A stretch of 64,000 bases of DNA from Veillonella intestinalis (GCF_943193155.1 NZ_CALPDB010000006.1:62001-126000); one strand, 5' to 3'; positions 17,489-27,379 are shown, counted from the first letter of the stretch. Made by a program: numbers and translations. The notes: a model not told the origin generated them from the letters alone.

Positions 17489-19534
17489 CTAATTAGTATT
17501 TGTTTCATCAGAAACAGTAGAGTCACTACTTTCATTTTCAGATTCTGTTGGTTTTACGTCCTCTTTATGGCTGTCCTCTACCTTTTCAGTGCTAACACTA
17601 TCTTTTGCCGTGGCTGGCTCAGAAGCAGCTTTTTTAGAATCCTCTTTTGTAGCTGCGTCCTTATTAGCCTCTTCCTTCTTTGATTCTTCTTTTAACTTTT
17701 TAGCATGTTCTTTCGCCAGTTTTGCTTTGGCTTTATCTCGATCAGCTGGTGACATAATCGTTAAGACAAACTGACCGTCACCACGAATAACATACTCTGT
17801 ATCGATTTTAGCTTTATATGGCTCTTTGTCATTTTTATCATCAATACCTGGAATATTTTCCTTAGCTTTAGCCTTTGGTACAGCCCCAGGAATTGGAGTA
17901 TCTTCTACACCATCAATTTTAGCACTCTTAGTCGTTGTACTATCACCGTCTTCAACCATACTTACGCCATCTTCTAAAATTTCAACCACAATCTGATTAT
18001 TCGTATCAGTATTGCGTAATTCCTTGTAGAACTCGTCAAAATCTTTATACGTTTTCAAACGGCGAATGATTTCATCTGTTAAATTGTATTTTTGCTTTTC
18101 TAACAGATACGGCAATGGTATAACGCCACCACCACGAACTTCTAAGGTCACTTCACCTAGTGGTTGATCCTTTGGCACTGTGAAGAAAATTTCCTTAGTT
18201 ACCGGTTCACCACGAAACGGCTGTAAATTAACATTAATAACAATCGTATCACCAGGAGATGCTACAGCCGGTGACAAAGTCGCATCTGCAATCATAGCCG
18301 TCTTCGTATCTTTAGTAACCGCTGCATCTACTTGAATGCCTGCAATTTCATAATTAATGAAACGATTATTCATAAGCGCATCTAAAATATTATAAAATTC
18401 ATCTACACTTTTTACGCCAATGGATTCAGACGAATAGAACATGTTAGTTCTCTCTAAGATAGGTATTTTATTATCTCTTGGTTGAATCTTCACCGTTACA
18501 GTAGAAGTACCTTCACCGCTGCGATCAAGGGTCTTACTTAAAAAGCTATACATAGCAGTGGCTCCTAAAGTTGGTGTCAACTCATCGGCTTCTACCACTT
18601 TTACACCTGCTTCACGAGTATGATTCATGTCTAAATCGCGAATAGTGATGCCCATCGGAATCCCACTGATAATTTTTCCTGAAGTACCAGCAATCCCGGC
18701 CCCTCGGTCTTCTGTAATGGCCCCAACTTCTGCACCCATTGAGCCCAACTTAAATCCAGAATCCACACTTTTTACAACGGTGAAAATAGAGGCATTATGC
18801 ATAAAGTAACCTACAGATCCACGTTTCAAAAAGGGATGTCCAAAAGCAACTACTTTATCATTATCTACATATGTAACAGTACCAATGGCACCTAATTTTA
18901 AATCCCCATCGACTAACAACGCTGCCACTGAACCGCCAGCCTTCAAGGGTTTAGCTACCTCATCACCATCAGCAGCCGCCGTATCATAGGTACTATATTG
19001 ATAATCTGGCAATTTATTTTTCATATATGTTAAGGACTCTGGATCAAATCCATATGCCATAAGTGGAGTTCCCAAAGGAATCAACTGACTATCACGCCAA
19101 GGATTCGCTAGATTTTTCTCATAAGGAATATTCCACATCTTAACCATATCTTCAATCGGTGTAATCATACCAATCGTGCCATCAGCAAAGCCCCAACCAT
19201 AAGCAACAGCACCGACTAATTTGCCATTTATATAAGCAGGGCTACCACTCATGCCATGAACAATCCCGCCGGTCTGATCCATAATAGGGCCTGAAAACTT
19301 AGCTAAAATCAAATCACCTGAAGGGCCACGATCTTTCATAACACCTAATACTTTTAAATTAAAACTGGATATATCGTCACCAGTCACAACGGTATCAACA
19401 TGCCCTTCCATTCCCGTACGCACATCTGACACAGGCAAGAAATCAACAGCCTGCGCTGAAGATGCTACTGTACAATAAAAGAAAAGCGCCAGTACACCTT
19501 TCATATACCGGCGTGATGAACGAATGAACTTCAT
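17489..19534 (-). CDS. Exported SpoIVB-type (S55) serine peptidase domain protein
   Basis: A 681-residue exported protein. After a signal peptide (to about residue 29) comes an S55-type region with GIVHGMSGSPAYINGKLVGA (about 90-109; S96 the likely nucleophile) and a second conserved piece, KVVAFGHPFLKRGSV (about 227-241; H233). Residues about 400-480 form beta-rich domains, and the last 150 residues are a Lys/Glu/Ala/Ser-rich disordered tail. SpoIVB cleaves SpoIVFA during sporulation, but nothing else here suggests sporulation, so the target is unknown. In SpoIVB, as I recall it, the catalytic histidine precedes the serine; here the order is reversed. It is the last gene before the terminator at 17419. 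Confidence 0.78.
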   Translation of the reverse strand: MKFIRSSRRYMKGVLALFFYCTVASSAQAVDFLPVSDVRTGMEGHVDTVVTGDDISSFNLKVLGVMKDRGPSGDLILAKFSGPIMDQTGGIVHGMSGSPAYINGKLVGAVAYGWGFADGTIGMITPIEDMVKMWNIPYEKNLANPWRDSQLIPLGTPLMAYGFDPESLTYMKNKLPDYQYSTYDTAAADGDEVAKPLKAGGSVAALLVDGDLKLGAIGTVTYVDNDKVVAFGHPFLKRGSVGYFMHNASIFTVVKSVDSGFKLGSMGAEVGAITEDRGAGIAGTSGKIISGIPMGITIRDLDMNHTREAGVKVVEADELTPTLGATAMYSFLSKTLDRSGEGTSTVTVKIQPRDNKIPILERTNMFYSSESIGVKSVDEFYNILDALMNNRFINYEIAGIQVDAAVTKDTKTAMIADATLSPAVASPGDTIVINVNLQPFRGEPVTKEIFFTVPKDQPLGEVTLEVRGGGVIPLPYLLEKQKYNLTDEIIRRLKTYKDFDEFYKELRNTDTNNQIVVEILEDGVSMVEDGDSTTTKSAKIDGVEDTPIPGAVPKAKAKENIPGIDDKNDKEPYKAKIDTEYVIRGDGQFVLTIMSPADRDKAKAKLAKEHAKKLKEESKKEEANKDAATKEDSKKAASEPATAKDSVSTEKVEDSHKEDVKPTESENESSDSTVSDETNTN

Positions 19535-19552
19535 TCATATCTCCTCTCTATA

Positions 19553-19855
19553 CTATTTACCATCAACCACGGCTACAACCTGAGCACGTGTTACTTGATC
19601 GCCATTCTTTACGGATACATTGGTAACTACACCGTTAACCGTAGAACGAGCAGCTGGCATTGGACCCGTTAAAGATTGAACAGTAACAAGTACATCCCCT
19701 TCTTTAACAGCAGTACCTACTGGTACTACCGACACTACTTGTCCAGTTAACACTGACTCTTGGTTGACATTGGCTGCGGAGGCATTGAAAACAAAGCCGG
19801 TTGCTACGCTTAAGCCAATAGCAGCCATTACAAAAAATTTCATATATTTTTTCAT
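19553..19855 (-). CDS. Small exported barrel-sandwich (biotinyl/lipoyl-like) protein
   Basis: A 100-residue protein: signal peptide to about residue 27 (NASAA), then one biotinyl/lipoyl-like barrel-sandwich domain (about 35-100) with the usual halves TGQVVSVVPVGTAVKEGDVL and VNGVVTNVSVKNGDQVTRAQ. The turn that carries the modified lysine in biotin carriers is GPMPAARS here (64-71), with no lysine between residues 51 and 83, so it should not be biotinylated or lipoylated. Such domains also occur in HlyD-type adaptors as hairpin-bearing units. It has its own extended -10 promoter and lies between two other exported-protein genes. Function unknown. Confidence 0.8.
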   Translation of the reverse strand: MKKYMKFFVMAAIGLSVATGFVFNASAANVNQESVLTGQVVSVVPVGTAVKEGDVLVTVQSLTGPMPAARSTVNGVVTNVSVKNGDQVTRAQVVAVVDGK

Positions 19856-19887
19856 ATAAATTCCTCCTTTGACTAACGTCTATATAT

Positions 19888-19896
19888 ATTATAACA
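19888..19896 (-). promoter_or_regulatory. Extended -10 promoter of the barrel-sandwich protein gene
   Basis: Minus-strand TGTTATAAT lies about 33 bases before the start codon; no good -35 is seen, as usual for extended -10 promoters. Confidence 0.5.
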
Positions 19897-19909
19897 CGAA
19901 ATAGCAAAT

Positions 19910-21313
19910 TTATTGGGGAAAGATTAGAAAGTGCGTATATTGAGCGGGGCCATTCGCCGTTTGATCACGGTGTAAATAGGTGCCATTAACCCATATATCA
20001 GTATCAGTTTGCCCCCCTATATCTAAGCCATTAATAGCGCCTAAGTTTTTAAGCAAACGACCACCTTGCGGCAAAGTAATACCTGTATACGCCCGATAAT
20101 TACCGGTTGCTGCAAGGACAATTAATGTGCCGTCAGGGTTTACCCCTAGTAAAGTCCGTCCACGAAATTGACCATCATCATGGCCAGTTACTACTGAATC
20201 ACGTAAAACAATAGCCTGTCCTTCAGCAACTAGTGTACCGGCTCTACTAATAGAAACTACAGGTTTTATAATTTGTAAATCTACCACATCACCAATCATG
20301 AGTTTATCCAATACTGGTATCATTGTGCCATGAGCAGATAATACAATATCCCCAGTCGTAATAGGTGAATTAGCTTTTGTTTTAGCCACTACTACATTCT
20401 TTCGAATCGTCACTTCTTGACCGTATACATTGGTATGGGTATACGTCCCATAATCCGTATTATAAGCAATTAATTCATTTTCACCACGAGGTTTATTAAC
20501 ACCATTTACAATATATGATGTTTCACCTTCAGTTAATTGCAAGGTTGGCGTCTCTAATGAAAATACATAACCTTGACTTGGTATATACTGAATCATTGCA
20601 GTAGGCGTAATCGCTGAAGCTTTTAAAATATTTACGCCATCAGCTTGACCTCTTTCAGGTTCAATTTTACCGTTTATGTCTTCAGCACTAAACTTATCTC
20701 TAACTGTGTCTACATTTACTAACCCTACAGCAATAGCACCTGCAGGCGCCACATCTTGTAACACTTCGCCATCGCCCGCAGCCTCTATTCGCTTACCCCC
20801 TTCTGAAGGAACAAATTCTAATACATCAACCTTCACTCGACCTGTATCAGTATTCGTATCCCACTGAGTATAGGTTACACCAGATTTCAAAGTCTTCATT
20901 GTCCGTTGCTCATATGTATTAAACAAATCAAGAACAACACGATCTGGTTGATTTAATGTAAAAATATGGTGTCGCACATTTTGATTCACTGTCAGACTCA
21001 TATCAAGTCCATCGTCAGTAGTGCTTAAACTCACACCTTTTAACACCCCAGTAGTGCGATTATTATATTGAACGGGACCAGTAGTCTTATTAGTAGTATC
21101 TCGCAAATGTACTTTTAACTGCTGTGCTTTTTCATTATAAATGGAGCTCCAGCCATCAGGAAGACCCTGCATATCTAAAACGACTCTCGTCTGCCCCATT
21201 TCATTGGTTGCACGAACGGCTGTCAAATCTGCAGCAGTACAATGAAATAAAGCGCCCGCTCCCATAAGACCTGCTAACACAGCTATTTTGAGCTTTTGCT
21301 TATATGCGTTCAT
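19910..21313 (-). CDS. Exported AMIN-domain and phosphodiester glycosidase (NAGPA) protein
   Basis: A 467-residue exported protein with signal peptide (1 to about 27). Residues about 29-135 form an AMIN domain (DRVVLDLFNTYEQR), a module that targets envelope proteins to peptidoglycan or secretion sites. The C-terminal 180 residues match the phosphodiester glycosidase/NAGPA family: GRTLLGVNPDGTLIVLAATG, then TGITLPQGGRLLKNLGAING and LDIGGQTDTDIWVNG. Relatives remove sugar-1-phosphodiester groups. A role in trimming phosphodiester-linked sugars at the surface or wall is plausible but unproven. A promoter lies at 21414-21441. It is followed by the barrel-sandwich and S55 genes. Confidence 0.8.
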   Translation of the reverse strand: MNAYKQKLKIAVLAGLMGAGALFHCTAADLTAVRATNEMGQTRVVLDMQGLPDGWSSIYNEKAQQLKVHLRDTTNKTTGPVQYNNRTTGVLKGVSLSTTDDGLDMSLTVNQNVRHHIFTLNQPDRVVLDLFNTYEQRTMKTLKSGVTYTQWDTNTDTGRVKVDVLEFVPSEGGKRIEAAGDGEVLQDVAPAGAIAVGLVNVDTVRDKFSAEDINGKIEPERGQADGVNILKASAITPTAMIQYIPSQGYVFSLETPTLQLTEGETSYIVNGVNKPRGENELIAYNTDYGTYTHTNVYGQEVTIRKNVVVAKTKANSPITTGDIVLSAHGTMIPVLDKLMIGDVVDLQIIKPVVSISRAGTLVAEGQAIVLRDSVVTGHDDGQFRGRTLLGVNPDGTLIVLAATGNYRAYTGITLPQGGRLLKNLGAINGLDIGGQTDTDIWVNGTYLHRDQTANGPAQYTHFLIFPQ

Positions 21314-21413
21314 AGTCCCTCCTAAAATGATTACCTACTCTATCCCTTACAGACTGCAATACACTAACAGCCTTCACAAATACAAATTCATATATTCAAA
21401 ATATATATATTTT

Positions 21414-21441
21414 ATTATATACACACGCCTTAAAACGGCAA
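21414..21441 (-). promoter_or_regulatory. Promoter of the AMIN-glycosidase gene
   Basis: Minus-strand TTGCCG (21436-21441), 16 bases, TATAAT (21414-21419). A further TATAAT-like element lies near 21467. The whole 240-base gap is AT-rich. Confidence 0.5.
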
Positions 21442-21502
21442 AAATAAAGAGCCTTATTTTTTATTATATCATATCCACTCGTTGAAATGATGAAATATCC
21501 CC

Positions 21503-21535
21503 ATATAAAAAGTGAGCTCTTAAAGAGCTCACTCA
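21503..21535 (-). terminator. Terminator after the mreB-type gene
   Basis: Inverted repeat AGTGAGCTCTT / AGAGCTCACT (21511-21521 and 21524-21533) followed on the minus strand by TTTTTATA. Confidence 0.78.
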
Positions 21536-21553
21536 TAATGTATAGCTAATATT

Positions 21554-22732
21554 TTATTGTAATTCTTCCAAACTATCTTGGAAGCGATCCATTTCACGAA
21601 GGGCCCGTCCCGTCCCTACAATAACAGAATATCTTGGATTATCTACTAAATAAGCAGCCACGCCAATAGCACGTGTAATCAAACGGTCAAAACCACTGAT
21701 AAGCGCACCGCCACCGGTCAAAATAATACCATGATCACAAATTTCTGCTACTAATTCTGGCGGGGTTTTCTCTAAGATATCCTTAATCCCTTCCAAAATA
21801 GTATTTACTGGCCGTTCAAGAGCCTTTTGTACTTCTTTAGATGTTACTGTAATCGCCTGTGGCAAACCACTAACGATGTCGCGTCCTCGTACGGTAATTT
21901 CCTCAATAGGCGCTTTTCGGTCTACAGTACCAATAGCAATCTTAACTTCTTCAGCAGTGCGACGGCCAATCAGTAATTTGCGGCGACGTTTAATATAGTC
22001 AATAATGGCTTCATCAAACTTATCGCCCCCCATCCGAAGGGACTTACTCACTACTACACCAGTAGTGCAAAGAACGGCTACGTCCGTAGTGCCACCACCT
22101 ACATCCACAACAATCGCCCCTGCTGAGGCGGCTTTATCTAAACCCGTGCCTAATGCAGCGGCCAACGGTTCTTCAATAAGCACCGTTTTACGCGCCCCTG
22201 TTTGTAGTACGGCTTCAATAACAGCACGTTTTTCCACTGGTGTAATGCCAGAAGGAACACAAATTACTACACGAGGTTTAAATAATGTTGAGGCAGGCAA
22301 TACACTTTTAATATAATAACGAAGCATAAACTCCGTCATGTCATAATTATTGATAACCCCATCTTGAAGCGGTCGAATAACTTCAATATCAGCTGGTGTT
22401 CGCCCTAACATAATCCGTGCATCTTCACCGACAGCCACTACTTCATGAGTATGAATATTCCAAGCTACATAAGCAGGTTCATCAAGAACAACGCCTTTAC
22501 CTTTTATGAAAATCAAAACATTAGTTGTACCCAAGTCAATGCCGATATCGTAGGCCCACCACAAAGCTAAGCGTTCAAACGGTGAAATGCTAGTGCGATT
22601 CTTACGACTCTGATTCTTAGGCGTTGTCGTAGCAATAGGTTGCGTGCTTCGTTTGCGTCGCTCCGCCCGCTTCTGCAAAACGTCAGCACGACTTACTTTC
22701 TTCTTACTCGTCCACCCGAACAATGTCAGCAC
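21554..22732 (-). CDS. mreB: MreB-type rod-shape actin with basic N-terminal extension
   Basis: The actin core (from about residue 62) has the phosphate loop [20 protein letters not shown], the second nucleotide motif [16 protein letters not shown], and the adenosine motif [15 protein letters not shown], all typical of MreB/Mbl. MreB filaments under the inner membrane guide wall synthesis. The 392-residue length includes about 60 extra N-terminal residues that are strongly basic ([20 protein letters not shown]), absent from ordinary MreB. GTG 22732 overlaps the end of murA by 29 bases; a shorter start is not obvious because no ATG precedes the core. mreC and mreD are not adjacent. Veillonella cells are cocci, so the role may differ from rod-shape maintenance. 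Confidence 0.88.
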   Translation of the reverse strand: MLTLFGWTSKKKVSRADVLQKRAERRKRSTQPIATTTPKNQSRKNRTSISPFERLALWWAYDIGIDLGTTNVLIFIKGKGVVLDEPAYVAWNIHTHEVVAVGEDARIMLGRTPADIEVIRPLQDGVINNYDMTEFMLRYYIKSVLPASTLFKPRVVICVPSGITPVEKRAVIEAVLQTGARKTVLIEEPLAAALGTGLDKAASAGAIVVDVGGGTTDVAVLCTTGVVVSKSLRMGGDKFDEAIIDYIKRRRKLLIGRRTAEEVKIAIGTVDRKAPIEEITVRGRDIVSGLPQAITVTSKEVQKALERPVNTILEGIKDILEKTPPELVAEICDHGIILTGGGALISGFDRLITRAIGVAAYLVDNPRYSVIVGTGRALREMDRFQDSLEELQ

Positions 22733-23969
22733 CTAGCCCTTTTAATTTGCCTACTAGGTTATCATAGCCACGGTCAATATGAGATAACTGTGTTACTTTG
22801 GTAACCCCTTCAGCTGCTAAACCAGCACAAACTAAGGCAGCCCCAGCTCGTAAATCAGTGGCCCGTACTTCAGTGCCCTTTAATTTAGACACCCCATCAA
22901 CAATAGCACGACGCTCTTCAATACGAATCTGAGCACCCATTTTTTTCAACTCATCTACATGCATAAAACGGTTTTCAAATACCGTTTCCATTACTGTACT
23001 TGTACCTTCCGCAATAGTAGTAAAGGCCATAAACTGTGCTTGCATATCAGTTGGAAATCCTGGATATGGCAATGTTTTAATATCCACAGCCTTCACATGT
23101 CCATCAGAAACAACGCGAATGCCGTCTACGTCTTCTTCAACACGCACGCCTGCTTCTTTAAGCTTAGCTACAACTGGTTTCAAATGCTCTGACAAGGCAT
23201 TCTCTACATATACATCGCCGCCAGCCATAGCCGCTGCAATTAAATATGTACCCGCTTCAATACGGTCAGGAATTACTGTATGAGTAGCTCCTTTTAACTC
23301 TTTAACACCTTGAATACGAATTACATTAGTACCAGCACCGCGAATATCAGCACCCATACTATTCAAATAGGTTACTAAATCAACAATTTCCGGTTCTTCA
23401 GCAGCATTTTCAATAATAGTCTTACCTTCTGCCATAGACGCTGCCATAATCACATTTTCTGTAGCGCCTACACTTGGGAAGTCTAAATAAATCTGATTGC
23501 CTTTTAGACCTTCTGGTGCAGTAGCTAATACATAACCATCACCCATTTCAATAGTAGCACCTAAAGCTTCAAAGGCTTTTAAATGTAAATCAATCGGGCG
23601 ACTACCGATAGCACAGCCGCCAGGTAAAGAAATACGCGCTTCCCCACGACGCGCCAATAAAGGCCCCATCACTAAAAAGGACGCCCGCATGCGGCGTACT
23701 AATTCATAGGGAGCTTCTGTAGCCGTAATGTTAGCGGCATCAAATCTAATTTCTTCCTTAGCTTCATCTCTAGTAACTTTAACCCCTAAAGAGGCGATTA
23801 CTTCGCAAATTGTATGTACATCCTCTAAATGAGGCACTTCTACTAATCGACTTGGTGTCGATGCTAACATAGTGGCCGCAATAATCGGCAACACCGCATT
23901 TTTAGCGCTACTTACACGTACGCGACCATTCAACGGTTTACCTCCGTTAATGATGAGCTTTTCCAACAA
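22704..23969 (-). CDS. murA: UDP-N-acetylglucosamine 1-carboxyvinyltransferase MurA
   Basis: MurA transfers enolpyruvate from PEP to UDP-GlcNAc, the first committed step of peptidoglycan synthesis, in the cytoplasm. The 421-residue length is standard. Visible landmarks are [20 protein letters not shown] at the N-terminus with the substrate-binding lysine, and the loop [20 protein letters not shown] with C119 as the fosfomycin-sensitive cysteine. Translation starts at TTG 23969 after GGGAGG. Its 3' end overlaps the mreB-type gene, coupling wall precursor synthesis with the cytoskeleton. Confidence 0.96.
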   Translation of the reverse strand: MLEKLIINGGKPLNGRVRVSSAKNAVLPIIAATMLASTPSRLVEVPHLEDVHTICEVIASLGVKVTRDEAKEEIRFDAANITATEAPYELVRRMRASFLVMGPLLARRGEARISLPGGCAIGSRPIDLHLKAFEALGATIEMGDGYVLATAPEGLKGNQIYLDFPSVGATENVIMAASMAEGKTIIENAAEEPEIVDLVTYLNSMGADIRGAGTNVIRIQGVKELKGATHTVIPDRIEAGTYLIAAAMAGGDVYVENALSEHLKPVVAKLKEAGVRVEEDVDGIRVVSDGHVKAVDIKTLPYPGFPTDMQAQFMAFTTIAEGTSTVMETVFENRFMHVDELKKMGAQIRIEERRAIVDGVSKLKGTEVRATDLRAGAALVCAGLAAEGVTKVTQLSHIDRGYDNLVGKLKGLGADIVRVDE

Positions 23970-24037
23970 TACTTCCTCCCATAATGCAATCTATTCATCT
24001 ATAGTCAAGATAGTTTTATCCATAAATTCTACCTTAT

Positions 24038-24066
24038 AGTATACTTTAAATCAGCTTGTTCAGCAA
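24038..24066 (-). promoter_or_regulatory. Promoter of murA-mreB
   Basis: Minus-strand TTGCTG (24061-24066), 17 bases, TATACT (24038-24043), directly after the glpX terminator and about 70 bases before murA. Confidence 0.5.
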
Positions 24067-24080
24067 GTACCCTATAGACG

Positions 24081-24110
24081 TAAAAAGAGGAACCTTCTTA
24101 CGAAGGCTCC
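24081..24110 (-). terminator. Terminator after glpX
   Basis: Minus-strand stem GGAGCCTTC / GAAGGTTCC with a 4-base loop and one G-U pair (24089-24110), then TCTTTTTA. Confidence 0.85.
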
Positions 24111-24137
24111 CCCTTATAATCACTGAATTTTTAACAA

Positions 24138-25103
24138 TTAACGAGCTTTCATGGATTTTAATTTGCGATCTAAACGATGAATAGTATCTACAAAACGAAC
24201 TGTACCTGTTTTATAACGCATTACTACAGATTCAGTACGAGCACCACCAGCAAAATATTTAATACCAGCTAAAATATTACCTTCAGTAATAGCTGTAGCA
24301 GAGAAAATAACATCTTCTCCATGTACTAAATCATCAATTGTTAATACTTTATTTAAATCCGTAATCCCCATAGCATGGCAACGACGAACTTCTTCTTCAT
24401 TTTCTGGTAACAAACGAGCTTGCATATCCCCACCAGTACATTTCAAAGCAGCTGCTGCCAACACGCCTTCTGGAGCACCGCCAGTACCGATAACCATATG
24501 GATACCAGAACCTTCAAGACCACATTCCATAGCTGGATTTACATCACCGTCAGTAATCAAACGAATACGAGCACCAGCTTGCCGGCATTCACGCATAATT
24601 TCTTCATGACGTGGACGATCTAACATAACAACGGTTAAATCATCAATACCACGTTCCATTTTTTCAGCTACACGACGTAGATTTTCAGTAACACTAGCAT
24701 TTAAGTCGATAACCCCTTTAGCACGAGGACCTACACACAATTTTTGCATGTACATATCTGGTGCATGAAGAAGGCCACCTTTAGGTGCTATAGCTAATAC
24801 AGCAATAGAACCATTTTGCCCTTTTGCAATTAGGTTGGTCCCTTCAATAGGATCCACCGCAATATCTACAGCTTCACCACCAGCACCTACTTCTTCACCA
24901 ATATACAACATTGGTGCTTCATCAATTTCCCCTTCACCAATAACAACAGTACCAGAAATTGGCACAGTATCAAAGGTCTGGCGCATAGCATCTACAGCGA
25001 GTTGATCAGCGCCGTCTTTTTCACCACGACCTAATAAACGACCACTACGAAGCGCTGCAGCTTCTGTTACACGTACGAATTCCAAAGCTAATGTTCTATC
25101 CAC
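24138..25103 (-). CDS. glpX: Class II fructose-1,6-bisphosphatase GlpX
   Basis: Hydrolyses fructose 1,6-bisphosphate to fructose 6-phosphate in gluconeogenesis, a key step for an organism growing on lactate. The 321-residue protein carries the metal and phosphate motifs of the class II family: VVIGEGEIDEAPMLYIGEEV (about 54-73) and VDPIEGTNL (about 83-91), plus RLITDGDVNPAMECGLEGSG. It lies 57 bases after the transaldolase-type gene whose substrate is fructose 6-phosphate, and a terminator follows. Confidence 0.95.
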   Translation of the reverse strand: MDRTLALEFVRVTEAAALRSGRLLGRGEKDGADQLAVDAMRQTFDTVPISGTVVIGEGEIDEAPMLYIGEEVGAGGEAVDIAVDPIEGTNLIAKGQNGSIAVLAIAPKGGLLHAPDMYMQKLCVGPRAKGVIDLNASVTENLRRVAEKMERGIDDLTVVMLDRPRHEEIMRECRQAGARIRLITDGDVNPAMECGLEGSGIHMVIGTGGAPEGVLAAAALKCTGGDMQARLLPENEEEVRRCHAMGITDLNKVLTIDDLVHGEDVIFSATAITEGNILAGIKYFAGGARTESVVMRYKTGTVRFVDTIHRLDRKLKSMKAR

Positions 25104-25160
25104 AGTTCGTTACCTCCTTAAAATGCCCGTTTTACATAGGCAGGGCCACACCTGTTCCCA

Positions 25161-25805
25161 TTATTTATTGGCTGCTTCCCAATCGGCTAAGAATCTAGCA
25201 AGGCCTGCATCCGTTAACGGATGCTTCATAGAGGCAGTTAACACTTTATATGGCACTGTAGCAATATGAGCACCCGCTTTAGCACATTGTGTCATATGCA
25301 TTGGTGTACGTACACTAGCAGCAATAATTTCTGCTTTAATGTCATGCACCATAAATACTTCAGCAATATCTTCAATCAAAGTAATACCGTCCATGCTCAT
25401 ATCATCAATACGACCTACAAAAGGACTAACAAAAGTAGCTCCTGCTCGTGCTGCTAATAAAGCTTGGTTAACGGAGAATATCAAAGTAACATTTGTTTTA
25501 ATGCCTTCTTTGCTAAGAATAGATACTGCTTTTAGCCCTTCTTCTGTCATAGGTACTTTAATCACTACATTACTACCTAATTTTACAAGTTCATGAGCTT
25601 CTTTCACCATTTCAGGCGCTGTTGTAGCAATAACTTCTGCACTAACAGGACCTTCTACTAAATCAGCAATTTGTTTAATTACTTCTTTTAAATCACGTTT
25701 TTCCTTAACAATTAAGGATGGATTGGTAGTTACCCCTGCGATAAAACCCATTTCATAGGCTGCTTTAATTTCATCAAAGTTGGCCGTATCAATAAAGATT
25801 TTCAT
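25161..25805 (-). CDS. fsa: Transaldolase / fructose-6-phosphate aldolase family protein
   Basis: A 214-residue single-domain (beta/alpha)8 aldolase of the small transaldolase subfamily: [20 protein letters not shown], then [11 protein letters not shown], with Schiff-base lysine K83 in [12 protein letters not shown], and the [10 protein letters not shown] loop. The family covers TalC-type transaldolases and fructose-6-phosphate aldolases, and sequence alone does not settle which. Either links fructose 6-phosphate to the pentose phosphate pool, fitting the following glpX. No strong terminator is seen between serS and this gene. Confidence 0.9.
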   Translation of the reverse strand: MKIFIDTANFDEIKAAYEMGFIAGVTTNPSLIVKEKRDLKEVIKQIADLVEGPVSAEVIATTAPEMVKEAHELVKLGSNVVIKVPMTEEGLKAVSILSKEGIKTNVTLIFSVNQALLAARAGATFVSPFVGRIDDMSMDGITLIEDIAEVFMVHDIKAEIIAASVRTPMHMTQCAKAGAHIATVPYKVLTASMKHPLTDAGLARFLADWEAANK

Positions 25806-25973
25806 AAGAGCTCCTTTTTATTACAACGATACAATATATTACATTCTATTAGGCTTGCGCAACAAATGTTACGTTCGCAATTACTTAGATTACGTTAAAC
25901 AATGTTACACTCGCCATTACTTACGATACTTAAATCACTTATCTTAAACCACATACTTAGCGTAAACAACACT

Positions 25974-27260
25974 TTATTTTACTGGTTTAATAACTTCTAC
26001 GCCACCCATATATGGTTGCAATGCTTTAGGAATACGTACAGATCCATCAGCTTCTTGATTGTTTTCTAAAATAGCAGCGACCGTACGACCTACTGCTAAG
26101 CCAGAACCATTCAAAGTATGTACAAATTCTGGTTTGCTCTTAGTATCACGACGGAACTTAATATTACCACGACGAGCTTGGAAATCAGTCATGTTAGAGC
26201 AAGAGGAAATTTCACGATAACAACCTTGCGCTGGCATCCAAACTTCTACATCATATGTCTTAGCGGAGCCAAAGCCAATATCACCAGTACAAAGTGTAAT
26301 TACACGATGTGGCAATTCTAATAAGCGAAGCACTTCTTCTGCATTATCAGTCAAGGATTCTAATTCTTGATAGGAAGTATCTGGTGTTGCAAATTTAACC
26401 ATTTCAACTTTGTTAAATTGATGTTGACGAATAAGACCACGTGTATCACGACCAGCCGAACCTGCTTCAGCACGGAAACATGCTGTAAAAGCTGTATAAT
26501 ATTTAGGCAATTCATCAACACTCAAGATTTCACCACTGTGGAAATTAGTCAAGGTAACTTCCGCGGTTGGAATTAAGAAATATTCTGTATTTTCTACTTT
26601 ATACATATCTTCAGCAAATTTAGGTAATTGCCCTGTATTAGTCAAGGTCTGACGAGTTACCATATATGGTGTCATCATTTCTGTATAGCCTTGCTGTTCT
26701 GTATGAAGATCTAACATAAAGTTGATTAACGCACGTTCTAAACGAGCACCTAAGCCTTTATAGAATGTGAAACGAGCACCACTTTCTTTAGCAGCGCGCT
26801 CCCAATCTAAAATATCTAAGCTTTCGCCTAAATCCCAATGAGCTTGAATTGGAAAATCAAATTCACGCGGATTGCCCCAGCGACGCATTTCAGGATTGTC
26901 ATTTTCATCTTCCCCAACAGGAACAGAGCTATCACACATATTTGGCAACATAAGTGCAATATCTTGAAGGGCTGCTTCAGTTTCACGAATTTTACCATCT
27001 AACTCTGAAATGGTATCCCCTACTTTTTGCATTTCAGCAATTTTATCATCAGCGTTTTCTTTATTACGCTTTAATGCACTAATTTCAGCAGTTACTGCAT
27101 TACGTTGTGCTTTTAACTGTTCTACTTCTTGAATCAACTCTTTGCGCAAATCATAGAGTTTTGCAAAGTTTTCTAAATCACCAGTGGTGTGGCGATTATC
27201 TAAATTTTGTTGTACTGCTTCTAGGTTTTCTCGAACAAAACGTAAATCTAACATATCCAT
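25974..27260 (-). CDS. serS: Seryl-tRNA synthetase
   Basis: Charges tRNA-Ser (and selenocysteine tRNA) with serine. The 428-residue protein has the N-terminal coiled-coil arm (about 27-105) that grips the long variable arm of tRNA-Ser, then class II motif 2 ([20 protein letters not shown]) and motif 3 ([20 protein letters not shown]). Upstream there is no T-box leader; instead there is a 22-bp repeat array (27380-27464) and an extended -10 promoter. Confidence 0.97.
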   Translation of the reverse strand: MDMLDLRFVRENLEAVQQNLDNRHTTGDLENFAKLYDLRKELIQEVEQLKAQRNAVTAEISALKRNKENADDKIAEMQKVGDTISELDGKIRETEAALQDIALMLPNMCDSSVPVGEDENDNPEMRRWGNPREFDFPIQAHWDLGESLDILDWERAAKESGARFTFYKGLGARLERALINFMLDLHTEQQGYTEMMTPYMVTRQTLTNTGQLPKFAEDMYKVENTEYFLIPTAEVTLTNFHSGEILSVDELPKYYTAFTACFRAEAGSAGRDTRGLIRQHQFNKVEMVKFATPDTSYQELESLTDNAEEVLRLLELPHRVITLCTGDIGFGSAKTYDVEVWMPAQGCYREISSCSNMTDFQARRGNIKFRRDTKSKPEFVHTLNGSGLAVGRTVAAILENNQEADGSVRIPKALQPYMGGVEVIKPVK

Positions 27261-27315
27261 AACCTCTTACTAAAAAAGTGTCCCCTTAGGACCCATGTAT
27301 TATTAATTACACTTA

Positions 27316-27324
27316 ATCATACCA
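27316..27324 (-). promoter_or_regulatory. Extended -10 promoter of serS
   Basis: Minus-strand TGGTATGAT about 55 bases before the serS start, downstream of the 22-bp repeat array. Confidence 0.45.
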
Positions 27325-27354
27325 CATCTAGTTAATTTTTACCACGGAAAAGGA

Positions 27355-27375
27355 CTTTTTTGCAATGCAAAAAAG
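27355..27375. repeat. Perfect 21-bp palindrome next to the serS repeats
   Basis: CTTTTTTGCA and TGCAAAAAAG flank a single A. The right arm, TGCAATGCAAAA, is the reverse complement of the TTTTGCATTGCA core of the neighbouring repeats, so it is an inverted copy of the same element. Confidence 0.85.
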
Positions 27376-27379
27376 ATAG

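Noticed and set aside
17489-19534. Evidence that the organism sporulates
   Set aside because: A single S55-type exported protein is not enough; no other sporulation gene is seen, and spoIIE is missing from its usual place near divIC and tilS.
19910-21313. Lipoprotein signal on the AMIN-glycosidase protein
   Set aside because: The cysteine near residue 25 follows LFH, not a lipobox; an ordinary signal peptide fits better.
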